Assembly: GCA_964541085.1 (NCBI GenBank)
Contig: CAZIPA010000009.1
Location: 1-60,385 of the forward strand
Reading direction: 5' to 3'
Length of the DNA: 60,385 bases
Origin: UBA4644 sp964541085
GTDB taxonomy: Bacteria; Bacillota; Clostridia; Oscillospirales; Butyricicoccaceae
The notes beneath the pieces are model-generated. The model was not told the DNA's origin, searched no databases, and saw only the letters and a program-made list of their open reading frames with translations. Below, piece after piece: positions 16,642-25,411 of the stretch (the first letter of the stretch is position 1; each line of letters opens with the position of its first letter). The translations under genes and the position numbers were made by a program.

Positions 16642-17520
16642 TCAGTTTTCGCTCCTTCCCAGTCCCAGCGCTTCTGCCGTTTCGATGACCCGCTTTGCCC
16701 GGTTCACCACAGGCGCGTCGATCATCTTGCCCCGCAGCGCCACAGCGCCACGGCCCTCTTCCTTGCCCCGGCGGATGGCTTCCATCACCTCATAGGCATA
16801 TTCAATGTCCCGCTGCGAGGGAGAAAATACCTCGTTGATTACCGGCACATGGCGGGGAGAAATGGAGGATTTGCCCGTAAAGCCCAGACTCTTGGCCTTT
16901 TCCGCGTCGATCCGGATGCCCTCGTCGTCATTTACATCGGTGAAGGGGGTATCATACACATCCACACCGGCGGCACGGGCAGCGCAGACCATACGGCTGC
17001 GGGCATATTCGATCTCCTGGCTTTCCTTGGTGCGCTTGCACTGCAAATCTGCCGTCAGGTCTTCACCGCCCAGGAAAATGGCGGCTACACGCTTGGTGCA
17101 GGAGGCGATCTGATAGGCATTTTCCACGCCCAGCGCCGTTTCGATCAGGGGAATCAGGCGAATGGTGTTGGGAGCAAAGCCCAGCTTTTCCTCCAGCACG
17201 GACAGATAGGCATCCACCGTCAGCACGTCCTGCGCGCAGGAGCATTTGGGGGGCATAATCAGCGAAGGCTTCAGGGGCACGATGGTGTCCAGATCCTTCT
17301 TCCAGAAATCCGTATCCACGGAATTGATGCGCACGATGATCTCCACCTTGGAAAAATCCAGATAGGTCATGGTGTTGCGCACCAGGATTCGGGCGGCATC
17401 CTTCTGATCGGGGGCCACAGCGTCCTCCAGATCAAAGATCACGGCATCCGCACCCAGTGCGTCACCGTTTTGCAGAATGTTCGGGGTGTTGCCCGGCAAA
17501 AACAGCATACTCCGGCGCAT
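16642..17520 (-). CDS. citE: Citrate/citramalate lyase beta subunit
   Basis: This is the HpcH/HpaI-type lyase subunit of 292 residues that cleaves the (3S)-citramalyl or citryl thioester. It begins MRRSMLFLPGNTPN and has the magnesium-site motif VIFDLEDAVAPDQKD around residue 30. I chose the ATG at 17520, which overlaps the citD stop region and has AAAGGAG upstream. A start at 17541 would run through citD. It is coupled translationally to citD. Confidence 0.93.
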   Translation of the reverse strand: MRRSMLFLPGNTPNILQNGDALGADAVIFDLEDAVAPDQKDAARILVRNTMTYLDFSKVEIIVRINSVDTDFWKKDLDTIVPLKPSLIMPPKCSCAQDVLTVDAYLSVLEEKLGFAPNTIRLIPLIETALGVENAYQIASCTKRVAAIFLGGEDLTADLQCKRTKESQEIEYARSRMVCAARAAGVDVYDTPFTDVNDDEGIRIDAEKAKSLGFTGKSSISPRHVPVINEVFSPSQRDIEYAYEVMEAIRRGKEEGRGAVALRGKMIDAPVVNRAKRVIETAEALGLGRSEN

Positions 17521-17521
17521 A

Positions 17522-17791
17522 TCAGTTCTCTCCTTTCGCACGAAGGATCACGGTCTCGATGCGGGCCCGCAGTACGCATTCCAGCGCGCCGCGGTCTTCA
17601 ATGCGCAGACAGACCTTGTCCAGACCGGCTTGCTCCAGCATTTCCTCGGCCAGAGCCACGATGGAGGGGCCGAACTGCTTTTCCACCACGGAATGCAGCT
17701 CAATGCTCCGGCTCTCGGCGGGCTCCAGCTCCACCATCACATCGCTGGATTCCAGCGTACCCGCCGACGCGGGCTTCAGGATATGATTCAT
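17522..17791 (-). CDS. citD: Citrate/citramalate lyase acyl carrier protein (gamma subunit)
   Basis: This 89-residue acyl carrier subunit carries the 2'-(5''-triphosphoribosyl)-3'-dephospho-CoA arm on a serine in the AGTLESSDV motif (Ser15 or Ser16). It is the first gene of the operon citD-citE-citF-hydratase alpha-hydratase beta. The enzymes that make and attach the prosthetic group (CitG, CitX) and the acetylating ligase (CitC) are not encoded in the window. Confidence 0.93.
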   Translation of the reverse strand: MNHILKPASAGTLESSDVMVELEPAESRSIELHSVVEKQFGPSIVALAEEMLEQAGLDKVCLRIEDRGALECVLRARIETVILRAKGEN

Positions 17792-17829
17792 AGACTGACT
17801 TCCTTTCAGGGTAAAATGTTTTCGTCACG

Positions 17830-17858
17830 ATTATAGCCTTTTCCGGACAAAAAAGCAA
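17830..17858 (-). promoter_or_regulatory. Probable promoter of the citD operon
   Basis: A perfect TATAAT (17830-17835) lies about 40 bases ahead of citD. The best -35, TTGCTT at 17853-17858, is weak. It overlaps the terminator of the upstream gene, so the promoter may need an activator. This is a low-confidence assignment. Confidence 0.45.
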
Positions 17859-17886
17859 GCACCGCAGCCCCGCAGCACTTGCTTTT
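17848..17886 (-). terminator. Intrinsic terminator of the phosphodiester glycosidase gene
   Basis: GCAAGTGC and GTGCTTGC (with two G-U pairs in RNA, 17855-17882) form a stem extended by A-T pairs and followed on the minus strand by TTTTTT. It lies 16 bases past the stop codon. Confidence 0.75.
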
Positions 17887-17897
17887 CTGAAAAAACC

Positions 17898-19163
17898 TTA
17901 TTCTTTTCGGGCGAACACCCAGGCATCCGGCAGCAGCCGTCCCGCCGGCAGGGCGGTGTTGGAGCACTGGGTCACATATTCTCCGTCATAATACAGGGTG
18001 GCGCTGGTACCGCCGTCCATGTTCATGGCCTGCATACATTCATGCCGCTGCAGGATTTCCGCACAGCGGATCACATCCGTTCCGATGGACTGGGCCAGCC
18101 GTCCCTCGATCACCAGCATGAGAATCTCATAGCGGGCAGACTGTCCCAGACAGGCCCGGGGATTCAGCGCCGTCCAGCCGCAGGAGCTGTCCACGGTGAT
18201 TTCTCCGTCAATGATGAGGGCCGGTGTAAACTCCATGGCGTTGGTAGCCTTCGGGCTGACCTCCGCTCCCGCATCCACGATATACAGCAGATCATCCTCC
18301 CGCAGCTCCATGCGCTTGTAGCCGCCGCCGAAGTGGTTTCCATAGGCTGTGCCGTCGCACAGGGCAAAGCCCGTCACCAGTCCGCCCTTGCCGTGGCCCT
18401 CTTCATCAATGAAGCCGCTGGCCGTCATAGCAAGGAGACCGTTGTGGGCCTCTGCGATGACCCCGGCATTTTCGCCCCGCTCACCCAGCTGGGAGGAGGC
18501 TTGCAGACTCAGGCGGGAGGGATCCTTCGCAATGGCCAGCACGCCCCGATAGCCGCTGCCCTTTACCCGCACCAGCAGCACCTTTTCATGGGCATCAATG
18601 GCCAGCACCTGCTCGCCCATGGTGGTATACACCGGCAGGCCCTCATCCTTCAGTCCGGCCTCGTTGGCGGAAAGATGGGCCCAGCCATGCTCCAGCAGCT
18701 GTGGCTCTTCCCGCACCCAATCCAGCACGCTCTGCCGGTCCAGCTCCCAGAACAGCCGGAAAAATGCCTCCATGGCCTCGTCACCGGTTTCGGTGCTGCC
18801 CGTCTCCCCTGCCGGAATCTCGGGAATGTCCGGCATCTGATGCTCTCCGGCAGAATCCGTCCAGTCGGACACCATGCCGTTCTGGGAGTTCTGGGCATCC
18901 TGCATCTGCTGCCGCACATCCTCCACCAGCGATTTGGGGAAAAAGGCCGTGGCCAGCCATTGGTGGCTCATGGTGGACAGTGCTGTTTCAATATACATAT
19001 TCCGCATCCGCTCCACAAAGGGCACGGGAGCCCAGAGCACAAAGGCATACAGGCCCAGCAGCACGGCCAGCAGCAGCGCCAGCCGCCGCAGGAAGGGATG
19101 GGATTTTCGGGGCTTTTCCGTGGGTTCGGCCAGATGGGCGCCCACATACGGCTGTTTTGCCAT
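17898..19163 (-). CDS. Phosphodiester glycosidase (NAGPA) domain membrane protein
   Basis: This is a 421-residue single-pass protein. A short cytoplasmic tail and one hydrophobic segment (about residues 27-47) are followed by a linker. A C-terminal NAGPA-type domain shows the AMNMDGGTSATLYYDGEYV signature near the end. Such domains in Gram-positive bacteria act on envelope or exopolysaccharide phosphodiesters; the substrate is unknown. I chose the ATG at 19163 because AAAGGAG lies upstream, and a 32-residue longer reading has no site. It is transcribed alone. Confidence 0.85.
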   Translation of the reverse strand: MAKQPYVGAHLAEPTEKPRKSHPFLRRLALLLAVLLGLYAFVLWAPVPFVERMRNMYIETALSTMSHQWLATAFFPKSLVEDVRQQMQDAQNSQNGMVSDWTDSAGEHQMPDIPEIPAGETGSTETGDEAMEAFFRLFWELDRQSVLDWVREEPQLLEHGWAHLSANEAGLKDEGLPVYTTMGEQVLAIDAHEKVLLVRVKGSGYRGVLAIAKDPSRLSLQASSQLGERGENAGVIAEAHNGLLAMTASGFIDEEGHGKGGLVTGFALCDGTAYGNHFGGGYKRMELREDDLLYIVDAGAEVSPKATNAMEFTPALIIDGEITVDSSCGWTALNPRACLGQSARYEILMLVIEGRLAQSIGTDVIRCAEILQRHECMQAMNMDGGTSATLYYDGEYVTQCSNTALPAGRLLPDAWVFARKE

Positions 19164-19230
19164 GGCTCCTGCTCCTTTCTTTTCTCCGGAGGAATGTCCT
19201 CCGGGACGGGGATGTTCAACGACTGCCTCC

Positions 19231-19259
19231 ATTGTAAAAAAGTCGGGAGAGGTTGGCAA
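19231..19259 (-). promoter_or_regulatory. Promoter of the phosphodiester glycosidase gene
   Basis: TTGCCA (19254-19259) and TACAAT (19231-19236), 17 bases apart on the minus strand, predict a leader of about 60 bases. Confidence 0.65.
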
Positions 19260-19335
19260 GAGCCCGGGGACGAAATTCAGAAGGAATTCAGAACTCGTTT
19301 CTGTTTCGTCATTTTTCTCATGATTTCGTAACCTT

Positions 19336-19512
19336 TCAGCTTTTCAGCCAGCTGCGCAGCTCCTCGGCAGCTTCACTGAGATTGTGGGCAGCCTGATTGG
19401 CCTTGCGGCGCACCCGGCGCTTTTCCGAATCGGTGAGCAAACCGGCGGCGGCAACGCCCATGCACACACCGGCAACCATGCCCATGCTCATGCCGGAAAT
19501 CATCTTTTTCAT
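19336..19512 (-). CDS. Small glycine-rich membrane protein, YtxH-like
   Basis: This is a 58-residue protein with an N-terminal Gly/Met-rich hydrophobic stretch (about residues 5-26) and a basic, helical C-terminus (EKRRVRRKANQAAHNLSEAA). The layout is that of small YtxH-type membrane proteins, but the similarity is general. The ATG at 19512 has GGAGG upstream. I see no clear promoter, and its role is unknown. Confidence 0.7.
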   Translation of the reverse strand: MKKMISGMSMGMVAGVCMGVAAAGLLTDSEKRRVRRKANQAAHNLSEAAEELRSWLKS

Positions 19513-19642
19513 GCAGATTCCTCCTTTCCCCACTTAGTCTTTTCCGGAAAAATGAAATTATGGCCTGCAATTTTTGCCTTGTTTTGCGGATTTTTTGCGG
19601 GTGAATGTCCCGTGTCTCCTTATCCTCCTTTCCCCTGAGGAC

Positions 19643-19673
19643 AGCAAAAGCGGCGTGACAAATGTCACGCCGC
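19643..19673 (-). terminator. Intrinsic terminator of the opp operon
   Basis: A perfect 10-bp stem (GCGGCGTGAC/GTCACGCCGC, 19650-19673) with a 4-base loop and TTTTGC on the minus strand follows the 87-residue gene at the end of the oligopeptide transporter operon. Confidence 0.88.
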
Positions 19674-19698
19674 CTGATTGGATTTGTTGCAGACACCC

Positions 19699-19962
19699 TC
19701 AGCGAAACCACACCTTGGTGCAGAACAGAATGAAGAGAAAATAGATCACACCGAAGATGAGCACCACAGCCAGACCGGCCTTGACGGCGGCCCAGGTATA
19801 GGCTCTGCCCTCTTCTTTGGTCATCTGATAGGGCTTTTGTCCCGGAGGTGTATCCTCCGGCGGTGCATCGGGTGAAGGCTCCTGATACCAGGGCATTCCC
19901 TCCACATTCATGCTGGCGATGGTGCGGCCATCGTCCTCGGGATCGAGCTTCCGCTTTTTCAT
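19699..19962 (-). CDS. Small single-pass membrane protein, opp operon
   Basis: This 87-residue protein has an acidic, proline-rich cytoplasmic part (EPSPDAPPEDTPPGQ) and one C-terminal membrane segment (about residues 60-83). It starts five bases after the oppF stop and precedes the operon terminator, so it is cotranscribed with the transporter. I do not recognise the family. A role as a transporter accessory is only a suggestion from position. Confidence 0.7.
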   Translation of the reverse strand: MKKRKLDPEDDGRTIASMNVEGMPWYQEPSPDAPPEDTPPGQKPYQMTKEEGRAYTWAAVKAGLAVVLIFGVIYFLFILFCTKVWFR

Positions 19963-19967
19963 GGGGC

Positions 19968-21029
19968 TTATTTCCTGGCCTTAGTCTTGGCCTGCTCCAT
20001 CGTTTCCTGTGCCCGCTGCTTTGCAGCCGCGTCATCATACAGATGGCAGGCGCAGAAATGCTCCGGCTCAACCTCAAGCCACTCCGGCGCCGCATATTTG
20101 CAGACCTCCATGCACTGATCGCAGCGGGTATGGAACTTGCAACCTGCGGGGGGATTGGCGGGAGAGGGGATGCTGCCCTTCAGAATGATCCGGTTGATTT
20201 TGGCATCCGGATCGGGGATGGGAATGGCGGAGAACAGCGCCTTGGTATAGGGGTTCAGCGGATTGGAGAAAATCTTCTCCGTGGGAGCGTATTCCACCAT
20301 GCTGCCCAGATACATCACGCCCACGGTGTCGGAGATGTGCTCCACCACGGACAGGTCGTGAGAAATGAACAGATAGGTAATGCCAAAGTCCTTTTGCAGC
20401 TGACGCAGCAGGTTGATGATCTGGGCCTGGATGGACACATCCAGTGCGGAGACCGGCTCATCACACACGATGAAGTCGGGGCTCAGAGCCAGTGCTCTGG
20501 CAATGCAGATACGCTGCCGCTGGCCGCCGGAGAACTCATGGGGATAACGCTCTTTATAATATTCCTGCAGGCCGCAGGCCGTCATAACCCGGGAAATATA
20601 GGCATCAAACTCCTCCGGGGGCACGATGTTGTGCTCACGGACGGCCTCACCGATGATTTCGCCTACGGGCAGACGGGGAGAAAGGCTGGAATAGGGATCC
20701 TGAAAGACGATCTGCATCCGGGGACGCATCTTGCGCAGCTCCTGCTTGGAGAGGGCGGACATTTCCTGTCCGTCAAACCAGACCTCGCCGGAGGTCTTTT
20801 CCAGCAGGCGCAGGATGGTACGGCCGGCGGTGGACTTGCCGCAGCCGGACTCGCCCACCAGACCCATGGTCTGGCCGCGCTTGATCTTGAAGCTGATGCC
20901 GTCCACGGCGCGCACATTGCCGATGGTCTTTTTGAAGAAGCTGGATTTGATGGGGAACCATTTGACCAGATTTTTGACCTCAAGGAGATATTCGCTGTGA
21001 GGTACCGCGTCATTTCTGATTTCTGCCAT
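19968..21029 (-). CDS. oppF: Oligopeptide ABC transporter ATP-binding protein OppF
   Basis: This is one of two ATPases of the peptide importer, 353 residues. Walker A GESGCGKST, signature SGGQRQRICIARAL and Walker B FIVCDEPVSALD are intact. The C-terminal oligo_HPY segment (about 265-330) has the cysteine-rich CKFHTRCDQC motif seen in OppF/DppF. The ATG at 21029 has GGAGG upstream and lies one base after the oppD stop. Confidence 0.95.
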   Translation of the reverse strand: MAEIRNDAVPHSEYLLEVKNLVKWFPIKSSFFKKTIGNVRAVDGISFKIKRGQTMGLVGESGCGKSTAGRTILRLLEKTSGEVWFDGQEMSALSKQELRKMRPRMQIVFQDPYSSLSPRLPVGEIIGEAVREHNIVPPEEFDAYISRVMTACGLQEYYKERYPHEFSGGQRQRICIARALALSPDFIVCDEPVSALDVSIQAQIINLLRQLQKDFGITYLFISHDLSVVEHISDTVGVMYLGSMVEYAPTEKIFSNPLNPYTKALFSAIPIPDPDAKINRIILKGSIPSPANPPAGCKFHTRCDQCMEVCKYAAPEWLEVEPEHFCACHLYDDAAAKQRAQETMEQAKTKARK

Positions 21030-21030
21030 A

Positions 21031-22221
21031 TTACAGTTCCTCCACATTCACAGATTTCGGATACTTGAGGATCTTGCCCTGATCAATATACCGATAGCAG
21101 GACACCACATGGGTATCGCTGATGCTGATCTCCGGGGGATAATCGCCGCTGCACTGATCGCAGCGCATATCGCAGCGGTCACGGAAATAGCAGTAGTCGG
21201 GCATATTTACGGGGTTGGGCACGCTGCCGGAGATGTTGTACAGCTCCTCCACCTTTTTACCCACCACGGGCTTGGACTTCATCAGGCCGATGGTGTAAGG
21301 ATGGGCGGGATGATGGAAGATATCGCTGGCAGTACCCTTTTCCACGATACGGCCGGCATACATGACCACCACATAATCTGCCATACCGGCCACCACGCCC
21401 AGGTCGTGGGTGATCAGCATGATGGAGGATTGCAGCTTATCCTTCAGGTTCTGGAGCAGATCCAGAATCTGCGCCTGAATGGTCACATCCAGAGCGGTGG
21501 TGGGCTCGTCGGCGATAATCAGCGTGGGATTGCAGGCCAGAGCGATGGCGATGCAGATACGCTGACGCATACCGCCGGACAGCTCGTGGGGATACATATT
21601 GTAGACACCTTCCTTGTTGGCGATGCCAACCAGCTCCAGCATCTCCAGCGTCCGGTTTTTCACATCCTCATCGGACATTTCCGGATTGTGCAGCCTGGTG
21701 ACCTCGTCCACCTGCTTGCCGATGCGGAAAACAGGGTTCAGGGCGGTCATGGGCTCCTGGAAGATCATGGAGATCTTGTTGCCACGGATGTGCTCCATCA
21801 CGGCGTTGGGGGTGTTGACGATGTTGTAGGCCGTGCCGTCGCCCAGGTTAAAGCGGATCTCGCCGCCCACCACCTGACCGGTGGGGCGCTGCAAAAGCTG
21901 CATCAGAGAAAGGCTGGTGACGCTCTTGCCGCAGCCGGACTCACCCACCACGCCCACAGTGGAGCACTTGGGCACATCGAAGTTCACGCCGTCCACAGAG
22001 CGAACCACGCCCACATCGGTGAAGAAGTAGGTACAGACATTGTCAAACTCAACCACATTGTTGGGGTCACGCATTTTGGTGGTGTACAGCGCGGGATCCT
22101 TGTTGGCATCGGCCCGGGCTGCTTCCAGCTTTTTGGTGATCTTGCGGTTGGTGCGGGAAATCCGACGGGATTCCTTCGCACTGATATAGGAGGATTTCTT
22201 TCCGGTATTCTTTTCTGCCAT
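21031..22221 (-). CDS. oppD: Oligopeptide ABC transporter ATP-binding protein OppD
   Basis: This is the second ATPase of the importer, 396 residues. It has a basic N-terminal extension of about 60 residues (KKSSYISAKESRRISRTNRK) not found in short OppD proteins. Walker A GESGCGKSV, signature LSGGMRQRICIAIAL and Walker B LIIADEPTTALD are intact, and a C-terminal oligo_HPY segment with CYFRDRCDMRCDQC follows. I chose the ATG at 22221 for its AAGGAGG site. It lies 13 bases after oppC. Confidence 0.95.
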   Translation of the reverse strand: MAEKNTGKKSSYISAKESRRISRTNRKITKKLEAARADANKDPALYTTKMRDPNNVVEFDNVCTYFFTDVGVVRSVDGVNFDVPKCSTVGVVGESGCGKSVTSLSLMQLLQRPTGQVVGGEIRFNLGDGTAYNIVNTPNAVMEHIRGNKISMIFQEPMTALNPVFRIGKQVDEVTRLHNPEMSDEDVKNRTLEMLELVGIANKEGVYNMYPHELSGGMRQRICIAIALACNPTLIIADEPTTALDVTIQAQILDLLQNLKDKLQSSIMLITHDLGVVAGMADYVVVMYAGRIVEKGTASDIFHHPAHPYTIGLMKSKPVVGKKVEELYNISGSVPNPVNMPDYCYFRDRCDMRCDQCSGDYPPEISISDTHVVSCYRYIDQGKILKYPKSVNVEEL

Positions 22222-22234
22222 TTTTCCCACCTCC

Positions 22235-24283
22235 TTAGCGTTTTGCCTTCGGGTCATACGCATCGCGCAGACCGTCGCCCACGAAGTTGAAGGCGATAAC
22301 GGTCAGACAGATGAGCAGGCCCACAGGAATCCAGATAAATGCATAGTGTGCCATATCCGAGGCCGAGGACACGGAATTGATCATGGTGCCCCAGGTGGCC
22401 AGCGGGTGCTTCACGCCCAGGCCCAGGAAGGACAGGGTAGATTCGGTAATGATAACGCCGCCCATGCCCATGGTGGCAATGACGATCAGCTGGGGCATAA
22501 CATTGGGAACCAGATGCCGGAAGATACGGTCCTTGACCCGGATACCGGTGGCTTCGGTGGCAACCATGAACTCCTGCTCACGGAGAGACAGAATCTGGCC
22601 GCGGACCATACGGGCCACACCGGCCCAGCCCATGATACCCAGAGCCGCCATCATAATCATCAGGCGCACATAGGTGTCCATACGGACAGCATCCATCATG
22701 GCGCCCAGAATAATCATAATGGGCATACTGGGCAGACAGTAGAAGATGTCCACCAGACGCATGATGAGCATATCCACCCAGCCGCCGTAGTAGCCGGCCA
22801 GACCGCCCATGATGATGCCCAGGAAGCACTCCAGGAAGACCACCACGAAGCCGACCATCAGGGAGATACGGCCGCCGTACATGATACGGGCCATAACATC
22901 AAAGCCGTCGCCGTCGGTGCCCAGAATGTGCGTGGCAGAGGGAGAATCGTACATATCAATCACATAGATGGTCTGATAGGCCGTGATGACATATTCGCCG
23001 GTGTCCTTCTGGGTAATGGTCAGCTCGGCATCCTGATATTGCAGATTGCCGCTTTCGTCATAGGTATAGGTGCCCTGCTCATCCTGCTGAGGCAGCCGAT
23101 AAGTGAGGGTGGTAACCTTTTCGTTCCGGCCCTTCATGGCTTCGATGGCCTCGGAAACAGCGTTCTTCAGGTCATAATCCATGGAGTCTTCGCCGGAATA
23201 GCGGCGCACGGTGAACTCGGTGAACTCGGCGTACTCTGCGCCGTTTGCATCCCGCACCACCAGCTTGTCATCCTCCGGCTCCACGGTGAAGCTCTCACCG
23301 CCGGCGGTGAACCTGCCGCTGTCATAGGCAGCCATCAGAGCGTTGGCACGGAAATCATCCGCCAGCGTCTGGCCGGTGACATAGGTGTCCACAGAGAACA
23401 GGGTGTAAACATAGCCCACCTCGGCCTTGCCGATGCGGGTGACCACGGCATTGTCCTCGCCGTAGGTCAGGGAATAATTCTTGCCGCCCACAGAGAACTC
23501 CGCGGCTTCGGCTTCGTAGGCATCGTTCAGGGCAGCTTCGAAGGCCTCGCTCTGAGAAGCACCGGCATAGTTGATACCGCTGTCCTCACAGGCCAGAACA
23601 TAGGTCTTCTTTTCGCCCAGTGTAAAGGTGTAGGTCTTGCTGCCCAGCTTGAACTCGCCGGTTTTGCCCTTGCAGTTTTTGGCTGCGGCATCCAGCAGAC
23701 CGGGAACCTCTTCCACGCCGCTCTCATACTCCACGGTCTTCTTCATGACGCTGTAGGAGCCAACGGTAAACTTGCTGACGCCCACGGTGCAGATTTCCTC
23801 CGCATCCAGCGCGGCCAGCGTAAACACATTGTCGCCCAGCTCACAAATCTCATAATAACCGCTGTCATCAGTAAAATGACGGACGGTTTCGCCGTTTTCC
23901 AGCATGGATTTTACATTGGAGTTCATGGAGTTTTTGGCCATGCCGCCGATCTCCACGGAGTCATCCACCACATAGCCGTTGTAGGCGGAGTTTTCCTTGG
24001 CCAGGGCATAGTTGACATTCTGCTCCTTATAGGTGTAGAAAATGTCCTTCTGTCCATAGGGATACAGCAGCGGGCCCAGGAAGCAGAACACAAACATCAC
24101 AGCCAGCAGCACCGTGCCGAACACGGCCAGCCGGTTGCGGATAAAGCGCTTGAACACCTGGCGGGTGGGGGAAAGCACCTTCACGCGGGATACATCGTCC
24201 AGCTTGATTTCGCCGCTGTCGGTTTTCTGGGCGGCGTTGGCTTCCCGTGCCTTCAATACTTCATTCAAATTATATGTAGCCAT
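22235..24283 (-). CDS. oppC: Oligopeptide ABC transporter permease OppC with a large extracellular insert
   Basis: The 682-residue permease is more than twice the usual OppC length of about 300. Membrane segment 1 (about residues 51-75) and the membrane core from residue 452 onward (HILGTDGDGFDVMARIMYGG, then five hydrophobic segments and the EAA loop) are normal. Between them, in the first extracytoplasmic loop, lie about 370 extra residues of soluble, acidic, tyrosine- and threonine-rich sequence. It contains two similar pieces (KLGSKTYTFTLGEKKTYVLA and SVGGKNYSLTYGEDNAVVTR) that look like repeated beta units. The reading frame is continuous. Confidence 0.93.
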   Translation of the reverse strand: MATYNLNEVLKAREANAAQKTDSGEIKLDDVSRVKVLSPTRQVFKRFIRNRLAVFGTVLLAVMFVFCFLGPLLYPYGQKDIFYTYKEQNVNYALAKENSAYNGYVVDDSVEIGGMAKNSMNSNVKSMLENGETVRHFTDDSGYYEICELGDNVFTLAALDAEEICTVGVSKFTVGSYSVMKKTVEYESGVEEVPGLLDAAAKNCKGKTGEFKLGSKTYTFTLGEKKTYVLACEDSGINYAGASQSEAFEAALNDAYEAEAAEFSVGGKNYSLTYGEDNAVVTRIGKAEVGYVYTLFSVDTYVTGQTLADDFRANALMAAYDSGRFTAGGESFTVEPEDDKLVVRDANGAEYAEFTEFTVRRYSGEDSMDYDLKNAVSEAIEAMKGRNEKVTTLTYRLPQQDEQGTYTYDESGNLQYQDAELTITQKDTGEYVITAYQTIYVIDMYDSPSATHILGTDGDGFDVMARIMYGGRISLMVGFVVVFLECFLGIIMGGLAGYYGGWVDMLIMRLVDIFYCLPSMPIMIILGAMMDAVRMDTYVRLMIMMAALGIMGWAGVARMVRGQILSLREQEFMVATEATGIRVKDRIFRHLVPNVMPQLIVIATMGMGGVIITESTLSFLGLGVKHPLATWGTMINSVSSASDMAHYAFIWIPVGLLICLTVIAFNFVGDGLRDAYDPKAKR

Positions 24284-24296
24284 ACATACACCTCCA

Positions 24297-25286
24297 TCAG
24301 CTCAGCCGCACACGCGGGTCAGCCGCGGCGTACAGCAGGTCAGAAATCAGGTTGCCCAGCAGGGTCAGAATGGAGATGAAGGCAAGATAGAACATGGTAA
24401 AGGGAATATCTGCCTGCACCATGGAGTGATAGGATGCGTAACCGATACCACGGATGGAGAACAGCGTTTCCGTAATCAGCGCACCGGAGAACAGACCGGG
24501 AAGGCTGCCGCCCAGGGTGGTGATCAGCGGAATCAGCGTGTTGCGGAAGGCGTGAGAATTGATGACCTTTTTCTCCGGAACGCCCTTGGCCCGGGCAGTA
24601 CGGATATAGTCCGCATTCAGCACCTCCAGCATATTGGTACGGGTATACCGCATCAGTCCGCCGATGTTGATGATAATCAGGGTGATAGCCGGAAGGACAA
24701 AGTGCTTTGCCACATCCAGGATTTTTCCAAATTCAGAAAGGGTATGGTAGTCTCTGCCCTGCATACCGGACAGGTCAAACCAGCCCAGTTTCACGGAGAA
24801 TACATATTTCAGCAGGGTTGCAAGGAAGAAGGTGGGCATGGATATACATACCATGGATACCACCGTAGTGAAATAGTCGGTAAAGCTGTACTGCTTTTTC
24901 GCAGCAGAAATACCCAGGGGAATGGCGATCAGGACCTGAAACACCAGAGACACCAGGCTCAGAGAAAAGCTGAACCAGACGGTCTTCGAGAATTGCTCCG
25001 TAACGGGAACGGTCCAATACCAGCTATCGCCCCAATTACCTCTCACAGCGCTCTTCAGCCATACAAAGTAACCTTGTACGACGCCTTTGTCCATACCATA
25101 TTGAGCGTTCAAATCCGCCAACCATTCCGCATAGCTCTTGGCGGCGCCGGGACGGGATGCCAGCTCACGGGCCTTGGTTTCCACAAAGCCCATCGGCATG
25201 TTGTACATCAGGGTGTAAACGATGAACATGACAAAGAACAGAATGACCACGCTGTAAAGCAAACGTTTTACTGTATATTTGAGCAT
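24297..25286 (-). CDS. oppB: Oligopeptide ABC transporter permease OppB
   Basis: The 329-residue inner permease has six hydrophobic segments and the conserved EAA loop with ARAKGVPEKKVINSHAFRN (about residues 225-245). The N-terminal MLKYTVKRLLYSVVILFFVM is typical of OppB/DppB. It lies 13 bases before oppC. It is separated from oppA by about 125 bases that contain a strong hairpin. Confidence 0.95.
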   Translation of the reverse strand: MLKYTVKRLLYSVVILFFVMFIVYTLMYNMPMGFVETKARELASRPGAAKSYAEWLADLNAQYGMDKGVVQGYFVWLKSAVRGNWGDSWYWTVPVTEQFSKTVWFSFSLSLVSLVFQVLIAIPLGISAAKKQYSFTDYFTTVVSMVCISMPTFFLATLLKYVFSVKLGWFDLSGMQGRDYHTLSEFGKILDVAKHFVLPAITLIIINIGGLMRYTRTNMLEVLNADYIRTARAKGVPEKKVINSHAFRNTLIPLITTLGGSLPGLFSGALITETLFSIRGIGYASYHSMVQADIPFTMFYLAFISILTLLGNLISDLLYAAADPRVRLS

Positions 25287-25333
25287 ATCGTTTCACTGCT
25301 TTCTTCAATAATTTGTTTCACAGCTATAGATAT

Positions 25334-25363
25334 GAAAAGGAGGGAGGTGCCTCCCTCCTTTTC
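25334..25363 (-). terminator. Intercistronic hairpin/partial terminator between oppA and oppB
   Basis: A 14-bp near-perfect stem (GAAAAGGAGGGAGG with its complement) with almost no loop is followed by TTTTC on the minus strand, between oppA and oppB. Such hairpins commonly protect or terminate the binding-protein mRNA so that it is made in excess over the permease. No second promoter for oppB is evident. Confidence 0.75.
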
Positions 25364-25411
25364 AATCCAAAATGTTTTGGAATTATGCCGGAGTCCAGCG
25401 TGTCAGTTCTG

